NCBI GenBank assembly: GCA_033297205.1 | Contig: MU859211.1 | Span: 1-64,000, forward strand | Origin: Pseudoneurospora amorphoporcata | Lineage: Eukaryota > Ascomycota > Sordariomycetes > Sordariales > Sordariaceae | Reading direction: 5' to 3' | DNA length: 64,000 nucleotides | In this document: piece after piece, positions 55,828 through 64,000 of the stretch | How the letters are laid out: each line of letters starts with the position of its first letter | Position numbering within the stretch: the first letter of the stretch is position 1 | The notes under the pieces: model-generated | The model's input: only the letters and a program-made list of their open reading frames with translations | The model's database searches: none | What the model was told of the DNA's origin: nothing | Made by a program: the position numbers and the translations under genes

Positions 55828-56891
55828 TCAAACCGCGTCGTCCTCGCCCACGGCAGCCTCGGGCAGTTGTGTGGACGTGATCCAGTTTTCCATCATCGCC
55901 TGGCCGCCAGGCTGGGCCATCAGAGCCTTGCCACTCGAAGGCCCTGTAACAGTCCTCCCAATGTCCCGCCTTTTCACCACAAGGCAGAGCACTCGGCCGT
56001 AGATGGCAAAGCCCTCGTATGATATGTCCATAGCAAGCTTCTTCTTGTCATCACGTCCCTCCGCCTCCTCAGCAGCAGGCTGCTTGTCCTTGCGACGCTT
56101 TCTTGCCGGAGGCCCTTCGCTTCCATTGTCGTCGCCATCACCAATGAACATGCCGTCATCGTCAGATAGGTCCAGGTCAATGGCTTGGGCCTCGTCATCA
56201 ACGCCACTGTCATTGTTTGGTCCCGACGATTGCCGACGTCTTCGTTTTGACCTCCTATTGGCGGATTCGGATATGACGTCCGTTTCATCGACGGTAGGGA
56301 TATCGTTCAGGTTGACCTCCTGATCTTCGCTATCTTCCTCTCGTATTATGGGCATGTCATCGTCGCCGGCTGCCTCCCGAAGTAGAGCAGCTTCTACGTC
56401 CACGTCGATGGGTGCTTCACATGATTCTCCCATAAGCTTGGATGAATTGGACCTTAATTTGGTCTGGATCTTGTCTCGAAAATGCTTCTGCTTGTGCAAT
56501 AAGGAGTGTCGGGTGTCTGTTTCGGTGAGGAAGACGGACACCTCAAAGTCGTCTATGGAGATGTCAGTCTACATGCCGTACACATCTGCCACAACGCAAC
56601 GGACTAGCGAGGCATATGGTTGTGGTGTGGGACTGGACAATAGCCAGACATACCCTCAATGACCACATCCTTGATACTCCGCTTTTTGCTCTTCTTTTTG
56701 CTTTGCGCGCGTTCTCTCTCCTCACGCAGCTTGGGCAGTACTAGTGGACGTACGGCCTCAATGACCTTGGGTAGAATGGGATTCCTGGGGTTGAGAAGCC
56801 ATGAGTGTGCCAAGGCCGGGTTATCGAGATAAATACGACATTCGAGCACCGAATACTTTGTAATTCGAAGGTATCGTCTTATCGGCGCCAT
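55828..56891 (-). CDS. Conserved-looking nuclear protein, unknown function
   Basis: Two exons, 56891-56654 and 56552-55828, encode 320 residues. The 101-nt intron has donor GTATGT, a CTGAC branch site and acceptor CATAG. The join restores KDVVIE/DDFEVSVFLTE. The N-terminal domain (PIRRYLRITKYSVLECRIYL, HSWLLNPRNPILPKVIEAVRPL) is compact and looks conserved. A Lys/Arg stretch (SKKKSKKRSIK) follows, then a Lys-rich helix (KQKHFRDKIQTKL). The second half is acidic with nuclear-localisation-like clusters (NRRSKRRRRQ, PARKRRKDK). The C-terminus DISYEGFAIYGRVLCLVVKRR is again hydrophobic and ordered. I do not recognise the family; a chromatin or DNA-repair role is only a guess. It is divergent from the mitochondrial IleRS gene. 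Confidence 0.8.
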
Positions 56892-57292
56892 AGATCGTAT
56901 CCGGTAGAAGTGGTTCACATAGCCTTGTGTTGAGTGGCGGGAAGAGACGGGATGGATGTTGACGACGATGATGATGTCGTCGTTTGTTGGTAAAAGCGAG
57001 AGGTGGGGCTAGGTAGCGGTTGGCATCCATCATGCAGTGTCCATCCCCCGCCGTCAGCCAGTGGCACTCGGCTCAGCGGACGGGGCAGCGTTGCAGCGCC
57101 GACTTCTACAGGGGAAAGCGGGAGCTAGCGGGGAGCTATCCAGCCTGACGGGAGCTGCGCAGCCCCTCTGTGTGATACTGCGTCGCGAAAATTTACCGCG
57201 CATTGTAGGTTTTGCAAATGTTGCCTTGTGATTCCCGTCGAGCATTTTGAGGTCTTTGGTTGGGTCTTCAACCCCAACATGAGGCGTCAAAC
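56892..57292. promoter_or_regulatory. Divergent promoter, nuclear protein / ISM1
   Basis: 400 bp between the start codons of two divergent genes. No TATA box or other motif is certain. Confidence 0.5.
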
Positions 57293-60200
57293 ATGTCAAA
57301 GAACTGGTCTTCTACGCTGAGACTGCCCAAGTCAACTCTACCGTAAGAACAGACATCATCTCCAAGGACATCCGTGTGCATACTGACATCAGACGAGACA
57401 GGCCGCGTCCTCTTCCCACCCAACACAAAGAATACATCAAGAAATGCGCCGATGACTTCTACAGGTGGCAGGCCGCCAACCGCCCTTCTGACGATACCTT
57501 CCTCCTCCACGATGGCCCTCCCTACGCCAACGGCAGCCTTCACGCCGGCCATGCCCTGAACAAGATCCTCAAGGACATCATCATCCGTACTAAGGTCCAG
57601 CAAGGTGCGCGAACGATGCCAAGGCGGCGGATTCTCCGAGCGCTCCGAACCCTTTGACTGATCAGCTGTGTTGCGCCAGGCCAGCGTGTCACCTACATTC
57701 CAGGATGGGACTGTCACGGACTTCCGATCGAGCTCAAGGCTGTCAGCACCGAAGAGGGTAAGACCATGACACCCACTGCCATCCGCCAGGCAGCGCGTAG
57801 TCTGGCCTCCAAGACGGTGTTGGAGCAGATGGACAGCTTCCGGACATATGCCGTCATGAGTGACTGGGAGAACCGCTGGACAACCATGGACATGGCCTTC
57901 GAGATCAACCAGCTGCGTCTTTTCCAGAGAATGGTCAGTCGTGGCTTGATCTACCGCAAGTTCAAGCCCGTGTACTGGTCGCCGTCTTCCGGAACCGCCC
58001 TGGCGGAAGCCGAGTTGGAGTACAACGAGGCGCATATCTCCAAATCTGCATACGTCAGGTTTCCCATCACCAAGGATTCCTCTTCCATCCCTGGCTTGGA
58101 GGGTTTCACCGGAAACCTGTATGCCGTTATCTGGACGACGACCCCCTGGACCCTCCCCGCCAACAAAGCTGTCGCCGTACACGATGATCTTCTCTATCAT
58201 GTTGTGCGTGTAGGAGACGACGCCTATCTTGTTGCCGAGGGCGGCCTTGAGCGCGTTGCCAAGGTCCTGCTGGGGGAGGAGGAGACTCCTGAGATTCTGG
58301 CCACTGTTTCGGGCAGCCAGCTCACTCAGCTACAGTACTTTAACCCTCTTCAGGGCAATTCTGCTGCCCCTCAGCCATTTATCCATGGCCCCTTCGTCAC
58401 ACCAGATTCGGGAAGCGGTCTTGTCCACTGCGCCCCAGGCCACGGTTTCGATGACTACCTGATCTGCAAAGATCTGGGAATTCCTGTTTCTGCGCCCGTT
58501 GATAACTACGGCATCTTCACCGAGGAGGCCTATCCCGATGACCCAAGCCGGCTCGAGGGTATTTCTGTGCTTGAGGGTGGTTCTGCTGCCGTGCTCGAGC
58601 TGTTCAAGGACAATGTCCTGAACGTGCACAAGTACAAGCACAAGTACCCTTACGACTGGCGGACGAAGAAGCCCATCATCATCAGGGCCACCGCGCAGTG
58701 GTTTGCTGATGTGGACAGCATCAAGGAGCTGGCGTTGAAGGCTCTGGAGGAGGTCAAGTTCGTCCCTGAAAGCGGAAGAAGCAGGCTCGAAGCATTTGTT
58801 AAGGGGCGGAGCGAGTGGTGCATCTCACGACAGCGTGCCTGGGGTGTACCTATTCCTGCGCTGTACGATGCCAATGGCGATGCAGTGATGACTGAGGAGA
58901 CCATCGAGCACATCATCTCCGTTATTCAGGAGAGAGGCATTGATGCTTGGTGGTCTGATGATGCTCATGATCCTGTCTGGATTCCCGCATCTCTTCAGGA
59001 CAAGGGTCCCTTCACCCGAGGTAGAGATACCATGGACGTCTGGTTCGACAGTGGTAGCAGCTGGACCCAGACGGACAGGCAAGCGGATGTCTATCTTGAG
59101 GGTTCTGACCAGCATCGCGGTTGGTTTCAGTCGAGTTTGCTCACCCGGGTAGCAGCCATGGCGGTTCAGAGCCCCTCACCTGATGGCACAACCAATGCGG
59201 TTGGCCTGTCACCATTCAAGACACTCATCACTCATGGCTTCACGCTGGATAAGGCCGGCAAGAAGATGTCCAAGTCGCTAGGCAACATTATCTCAGCTGA
59301 TCAAGTCATGGATGGGTCCTTACTTCCCCCGTTGAAGGTCAAGAACAAGAACAGGGATCCGAATGCGCCCCCACCAAAGGATGCTCTCGGCCCTGACGCT
59401 TTGCGCTTGTGGGTGGCAAGCAGCGATTACACCAGTGACATTGTCCTCGGCGAGCCTGTGCTGAAGACTATCCATCAGTCCTTGACCAAGTATCGCACCA
59501 TGATCAAGATGCTGACGGGCTCAATGGAACAATCAGCCAGAACTTCTCCGCTAACTGCTCTGGACCATACTGCTCTGGTCCAGCTGAAGGATACCATGGC
59601 GGAAGTTGAGAAGCATTATAAGAACTACGAGTTCAACAAGGCCTTTAGCAGTCTTAACAGATGGATTGCCAACGACTTTTCTGCCTTTTACCTCGAAGCT
59701 TTGAAGGACAGGCTGTACTGCGCCGATGGCGGTGGTGTCCTGGAACCCATCTTCATGGGCTTCCTGAGAATGCTGGCTCCTATCACCCCCGTCTTGGTCG
59801 AGGAGGCTTGGGAACATCGTCCTCAGTGGATGAAAGAAGACTCATCTGTTGTTCACCCTCTTCATCAGCTCTATAATTCGCCCCTTATCGATTCCAGCCG
59901 TCTGAGCTATGATGAAGCCGTGCTTCGCAAGGACATTCCCGTTTTGATGGAAACGCACGCCGCTATCAAGGCCGCGTCTGAACTGGCACGCAGGGCCAAG
60001 GTCCTTGGCTCTTCTCTTGCCTGCTCTGTTGTGATCAACACCCCCAAGGACAGCAAGGCACTCTCTGTCTTGCAGAAGTACAAGGATGAGCTGGATGCCA
60101 TGTTTGTCGTGTCATCTGTAGACCTTGGCGGTGTCGTGGAGGGAGAGCCGGCATGGAAGTATGTCCATGACTTCGAGATGGGTGGTCAGGGTTGCCAGGT

Positions 60201-60315
60201 GTGGGTGTTGCCCCCCAAGGATCATAAGTGCCCCAGGTGCTGGCGATTTGTTGCTCCGGCTGAGGACTCCTTGTGTGTCAGGTGCGAGGATGTCGTTGGC
60301 GAGAGTGTACAATGA
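57293..60315 (+). CDS. ISM1: Mitochondrial isoleucyl-tRNA synthetase (class I)
   Basis: Charges mitochondrial tRNA-Ile. Exons are 57293-57342, 57393-57604 and 57680-60315, giving about 965 residues. Intron 1 (50 nt, GTAAGA to CATCAG) joins RLPKSTLP to RDRPRPLP. Intron 2 (75 nt, GTGCGC to GCCAG) joins TKVQQG to QRVTYIPGWDCHGLP. The HIGH-type motif is PYANGSLHAGH (about residue 62). The CP1 editing domain carries WTTTPWTLPANKA. The KMSKS loop is KAGKKMSKSLGN (about residue 615). The C-terminus is the zinc ribbon CPRCW...CVRC (about 937-957) of bacterial-type IleRS, which fits the mitochondrial enzyme and not the cytosolic one. The short N-terminus (MSKNWSSTLRLPKS) is Ser/Leu/Arg/Lys-rich and can serve as targeting peptide. 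An out-of-frame ATG lies at 57279. Confidence 0.95.
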
Positions 60316-60738
60316 ATAAGGAGATCAAAGTGCTGGACCTCAAAAAATAGAGTAGAGTAGATTAAGTACATAAAATGGATACCCTCCCCCCTTCGTGACA
60401 TCAGCTCCTGCAATGTTTACATTGTTCAGGGGAACAGCTTGCGTAAATGCACAGTGAAAGGGAACCTCGACGACCCAAAGTTGGGGTACAGCGGTACAGA
60501 GCCCCACCCAAGCCGCTAAGAGAAGCACTGTTTGGCGTCCGCTGCGGGGCGGAAATTTTTCAAAACATGGATCAGTTCTGGCGCGATTGAGGTGGGAGGA
60601 AACTCTCCAAATTCTTTAGTTCCTTGCAGACACGATCCTGCCTTCCAAAATTTCAAATTCGCTTGATTCTACCCACCACAAGTCTTCGTACAAGCCGAAA
60701 TCCACGATACCCAATTTCACGAAAGCAAATCACCCAGC
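60316..60738. promoter_or_regulatory. ISM1 3' region / ROK1 promoter
   Basis: About 420 bp between two tandem plus-strand genes. It should contain the ISM1 3' UTR and the ROK1 promoter and CA-rich leader. No distinct motif. Confidence 0.45.
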
Positions 60739-63066
60739 ATGGATATCTTCAAAGTCCTCTCGCGAGGCATCAAAGCCCAGCCCAAGAAAAACCAACCGGG
60801 CGCACCGCAGCTCCTCCCCTCCGCCGGAGCGAAAGTCAATCCTCAGTTCTTCCACGATAACGTCGGCGGCTCCACCTCCAAGCGAAGCAGGAAGAGAAAG
60901 AGAAAGGGCGCCCAGGCCAACAACACGACCGAGAGCGGAGACGACGACTCCGATGCCAGCGATGTCGATTACTTTGCGCCCAAGCCCACCCCCGAGGAGC
61001 TTGCCGCCAAGAAGGATGCCGAGTTGAAGGCGGACGAGCCCAAGAAGCAAAAGCCAAAGCTTATGGAAGAGGACGAATGCCGACAACTGCTCAAGTCCCA
61101 TCGCTTGAAGTTCACAGTCCTGGCCGGTCGCGTACAACAAGCCGAGGAGGCGACGGAGAAGCCCTCTAAGAAGAAGCAGAAGAAGAACAAGAAGGAGCCG
61201 GGAGAGAAGGACAAGAAGAAAAAGAAAAAAGACGAGGACAAGAAGCAGATCTACCCACAGCCGCTCAACTCGTTTGGCGAGCTCAAGTACACGTACGGCG
61301 TTCACCCCACGCTGGCGGACAACATCACGAGGCAAGGCTTCCGGGTGCCGACTGAGGTGCAGATGGGCAGTTTGCCACTGCAGCTGCGACCGGAGATGGC
61401 GTTGGAGAAGGCCCCGGGTGTGGAAGATGTCAAGACTGAGAGGGGAATCGACTTCCTCGGTGTTGCGCCGACGGGCAGTGGCAAAACAATCAGCTTCTTG
61501 ATTCCCGCCATCGATGCGATCATCAAGAGGAGGGCCGAGGATTATGCCCCCGAGGCAGACGAGCATGTCTTGCAGGCCATTGTTGTTGCGCCTACGAGAG
61601 AGCTGGCAAGCCAAATTGTCAACGAGGGAAGGAAATTGGCCATCGGCACCGGCGTACGCGTGGTTCTCATGAAGAGGACTCTGCGGTTGGTGGCGGAGGA
61701 GAACAAGCAGGAGGAGACGGAGCAAGAGGGCAAGGAGGCGGATAAAGACAGTGATCACGATAGCGAGGCGGAGAGTGAGCCTGAAGAGGTCGTGGGAAGC
61801 GATGAAGAAGAGGAGGAGGAGGACTCTGACGCCGAGAAAAACGAGGAGAACAAGGCCGAGGGTGATAAGAAGTCCAAGAAGGAGAGGCCCATCACCAGGG
61901 TAGACATTCTCGTGACAACTCCCAAGATCCTCCTCAACTTCCTTTGCGGGGGCGAGAAGGAGAAGGGCAAACCCAGAATCGTCAAGAAGACGCTCCCCAC
62001 CGTGCAATCCCTCATCCTCGACGAGGCCGATGTTCTTCTCGACCCCATCTTCCGCAAGCAAACCATGGGTATCTGGCGCGCCTGTACCCACCCCAACCTC
62101 GGCATGACCTGCTGGTCGGCCACCATGGCCTCCAACATCGAGGCCCTCCTCACCAAGCACATCGAGAAGCGCGCCAAGCGCACCCCCGAACAGACCCCCA
62201 AGCCCCTGATCCGCCTCGTCGTCGGTCTCAAGGACACCGCTGTGCCCAACATCACTCACAAGCTCATCTACTGCGCCACCGAGCCCGGCAAGCTGCTCGC
62301 CCTTCGCCAGCTCCTCCACCCCGTATCCTCGGCCGACTCGGGCCCGCCGCTGCGCCCGCCCTTCCTCGTCTTCACCCAGACCATCGATCGCGCCCAGGCG
62401 CTCCACGACGAGCTCAAGTACGACATCCCGCTCGAAGCCGGCGGCTCGGCCCGCGTGGCGGTTCTGCATTCCTCCCTTTCGGACTCGGTCCGGTCCAAGA
62501 TCATGGCCCGCTTCCGCAGCGGCGAGGTGTGGGTGCTGATCACGACGGACGTGCTGGCGCGTGGCGTCGACTTCGCGGGCGTCAACGGCGTCGTCAACTA
62601 CGACGTGCCCGTGTCGGCAGCGGCGTATGTGCACCGCGCCGGACGCACGGGTCGCGCCGGTCGCGAGGGCGGTGTCGCTGTTACTTTCTACACCAAGGAC
62701 GATATCCCCTTTGTCAAGTCGGTCGCCAACGTGATCGCCATGAGCGAGAAGCAGGCGGGCAAGGATATCGACGAGAAGGATACCGTCAAGGCGGCCCAGG
62801 GTAGCGTGCAGAAGTGGCTGCTGGATGCGCTGCCCAAGGTGGCCAAGGAGGATAAGAGGAAGTTGAAAGTTAGAGGTGTCGAGAGCAGGCGGACAGGTGG
62901 CAAAGCGACCATCACGACCAAGAGCAGCTGGGAGAGGAGGAGGGAGAATAACAGGCGGGAGGCTATTGAGGCTAGCAAGAGGAGGAAGAGGGAGGCGCAG
63001 AAGGCGGAGAAGGAGGGTGGTGCTGCCCCTGTCGAGAAGGATCAGGAGTGGACTGGCTTGGACTAA
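60739..63066 (+). CDS. rok1: DEAD-box RNA helicase Rok1
   Basis: Nucleolar ATP-dependent RNA helicase needed for 18S rRNA maturation and 40S assembly (human DDX52). A single 775-residue exon starts MDIFKVLSRGIK, the Rok1-type N-terminus, in a good context (CAGCATGGAT). Helicase motifs are all present: Q-motif region PTEVQMGSLPLQL, I APTGSGKT (about 242), Ia PTRELASQ, II DEAD (about 427), III SAT (CWSATMASN), V TDVLARGVDF, and VI HRAGRTGRAGREG (about 630). The N-terminal 180 residues and C-terminal tail are Lys-rich. A long Asp/Glu-rich insert (about 318-380) sits between motifs Ia and Ib inside the core. A 787-codon frame on the opposite strand covers the whole gene but has no family features. 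Confidence 0.95.
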   Translation: MDIFKVLSRGIKAQPKKNQPGAPQLLPSAGAKVNPQFFHDNVGGSTSKRSRKRKRKGAQANNTTESGDDDSDASDVDYFAPKPTPEELAAKKDAELKADEPKKQKPKLMEEDECRQLLKSHRLKFTVLAGRVQQAEEATEKPSKKKQKKNKKEPGEKDKKKKKKDEDKKQIYPQPLNSFGELKYTYGVHPTLADNITRQGFRVPTEVQMGSLPLQLRPEMALEKAPGVEDVKTERGIDFLGVAPTGSGKTISFLIPAIDAIIKRRAEDYAPEADEHVLQAIVVAPTRELASQIVNEGRKLAIGTGVRVVLMKRTLRLVAEENKQEETEQEGKEADKDSDHDSEAESEPEEVVGSDEEEEEEDSDAEKNEENKAEGDKKSKKERPITRVDILVTTPKILLNFLCGGEKEKGKPRIVKKTLPTVQSLILDEADVLLDPIFRKQTMGIWRACTHPNLGMTCWSATMASNIEALLTKHIEKRAKRTPEQTPKPLIRLVVGLKDTAVPNITHKLIYCATEPGKLLALRQLLHPVSSADSGPPLRPPFLVFTQTIDRAQALHDELKYDIPLEAGGSARVAVLHSSLSDSVRSKIMARFRSGEVWVLITTDVLARGVDFAGVNGVVNYDVPVSAAAYVHRAGRTGRAGREGGVAVTFYTKDDIPFVKSVANVIAMSEKQAGKDIDEKDTVKAAQGSVQKWLLDALPKVAKEDKRKLKVRGVESRRTGGKATITTKSSWERRRENNRREAIEASKRRKREAQKAEKEGGAAPVEKDQEWTGLD

Positions 63067-63401
63067 AGAGAGCATGGCCATTGAGGTGTCCATTTAAGAA
63101 GATAATTTTACTGGGATGTAAAAAGGATAGATACCCTTACTGTGTATATGCTGGTAGACAAAAAGACTGATTTTTGTGGGCTTATAACTGATTACTTCAT
63201 TCTTGATATGAACTTTGTGTAACCTTGAATATAAAAATACCAGCAGGAGCTGGGAACAAAAGGCCGACAGGCACGGAATAGAAAGAAAAATAAAAATAAA
63301 ATCATTGAGAGTATCCTAATATCATCGCATGGAGGCATCATTGCACAGCGGCGCCCATCTCTACCACTCCCACCTCTTTAATCAAACTCTCCGCAAACCC
63401 C
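63067..63401. other. Convergent 3' intergenic region
   Basis: 335 bp between the 3' ends of ROK1 and the SPRY gene. AT-richer than its surroundings, as expected for overlapping 3' UTRs. No gene. Confidence 0.5.
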
Positions 63402-64000
63402 TTAAAGGCCCTGCGGCCTAAACTTCCACCTACCCGGCTCAAAAACAGCCTCAAACTCAACCGCCGAAAACGTTCCAATAGCACAGCTCAAATCATGAAA
63501 CCCTTCCAGCCCCGTAACCGGCAAATCCTGCTCCGAATCGGCCTCCTCGTGCAAATCCCACTGCTCCGTGATCCTCCCCTCCCTCGTGAAAAACACATTC
63601 ACATCCAGCTTCCCGCCCGCGTTGGTAAACGTCATACCGATACCGTACGTCTCCCCCCTCCTAAACGGCCTCGTGAAATCCTTTCCTCCCCACCGGTCAT
63701 CAATGTACTTGTGCCCATCATCGCCATGCACGGCCAGCGAGCCGCGGTGCCAGCCAGGCATGCGGAAGGCTGGGTAAGGCAAGGCAGTGAATCCCAAAGC
63801 TAGGGTGATGTCATCATTATTACCACCGCCCATGGCGCCCAAGAACGGGTTATTCGACCCCGCTCTCGGGATCGACACCTCGTAGTAAATCGTCTTCGCC
63901 CTGGAAGGAGCCGAAGGGATCAAAGGCGAATCATACTTGACGCAATACAACGGCGGGTAAGAGATGATGCACGCATCACCCGCCGCCTTTTCTGTGCGAC
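63402..64000 (-). CDS. SPRY-domain protein, 5' part outside window
   Basis: The minus-strand frame stays open from the window edge to the stop at 63402, giving about 198 C-terminal residues. It shows a SPRY (B30.2-like) protein-interaction domain: TIYYEVSIPRAG, ITLALGFTALPYP, GWHRGSLAVHGDDGHKY and ETYGIGMTF, then a strand with VNVFFTREG. The protein ends GRWKFRPQGL. Fungal relatives with this domain include Rsp5 ubiquitin-ligase adaptors of the Ssh4/Ear1 type and RanBPM-like CTLH subunits. I cannot choose between them without the N-terminus. The first residues visible (EKAAGDACIISYPPLYC) precede the domain. The true start, any membrane segment and any introns lie beyond 64000. Confidence 0.8.
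   Translation of the reverse strand, partial: RTEKAAGDACIISYPPLYCVKYDSPLIPSAPSRAKTIYYEVSIPRAGSNNPFLGAMGGGNNDDITLALGFTALPYPAFRMPGWHRGSLAVHGDDGHKYIDDRWGGKDFTRPFRRGETYGIGMTFTNAGGKLDVNVFFTREGRITEQWDLHEEADSEQDLPVTGLEGFHDLSCAIGTFSAVEFEAVFEPGRWKFRPQGL

Noticed and set aside
1..64000. CRISPR arrays, prokaryotic operons, riboswitches
   Set aside because: None seen. Gene structure, introns and RIP identify fungal nuclear DNA.

Overview
The window looks like nuclear DNA of a filamentous ascomycete close to Neurospora/Sordaria (Sordariales). The evidence is short introns (54-192 nt) with GTANGT-type donors, CTAAC/CTGAC branch sites and YAG acceptors; GC-rich third codon positions; long CT- and CAA-rich leaders; conserved fungal orthologues; and a transposase relic whose stops and substitutions are all the C-to-T / G-to-A type expected of RIP.

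Left part (1-6 kb): a RIP-decayed Tc1-type transposase end, one weakly supported spliced gene on the minus strand, then about 4 kb with no convincing gene. Gene-rich block (6-36.3 kb): F-box-like protein (+), mitochondrial lysyl-tRNA synthetase (-), divergent TIM10 (+), a 1316-residue tail-anchored fungal protein (-), a PHAF1/UPF0183 protein (-), divergent kinesin-5/BimC (+), a tRNA-Leu pseudogene beside an A40 tract, RRN9-like Pol I factor (-), pescadillo/NOP7 (-), divergent PIG-U/GAB1 (+), an unidentified Pol III-type RNA unit, and SAM37/metaxin (-).

Gene-poor block (36.3-55.8 kb): no conventional long gene. It holds two non-autonomous MITE-like elements with TA target duplications, a promoter plus CAA-rich leader in front of a 30-codon ORF, a near-perfect 23-bp hairpin, a candidate 117-residue ORF and an intron-containing tRNA-Ser(CGA). 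It is not AT-rich, so RIP does not explain the lack of genes.

Right block (55.8-64 kb): a two-exon nuclear-looking protein of unknown function (-), divergent mitochondrial isoleucyl-tRNA synthetase (+), DEAD-box helicase ROK1 (+), and the 3' part of a SPRY-domain gene (-).

Functionally the window is enriched in mitochondrial biogenesis (LysRS, IleRS, Tim10, Sam37) and in nucleolar ribosome production (Rrn9, Nop7, Rok1), alongside mitosis (kinesin-5) and GPI-anchor attachment (PIG-U). Several pairs are divergent and share intergenic promoters. All assignments come from reading motifs by eye; no database search was run.
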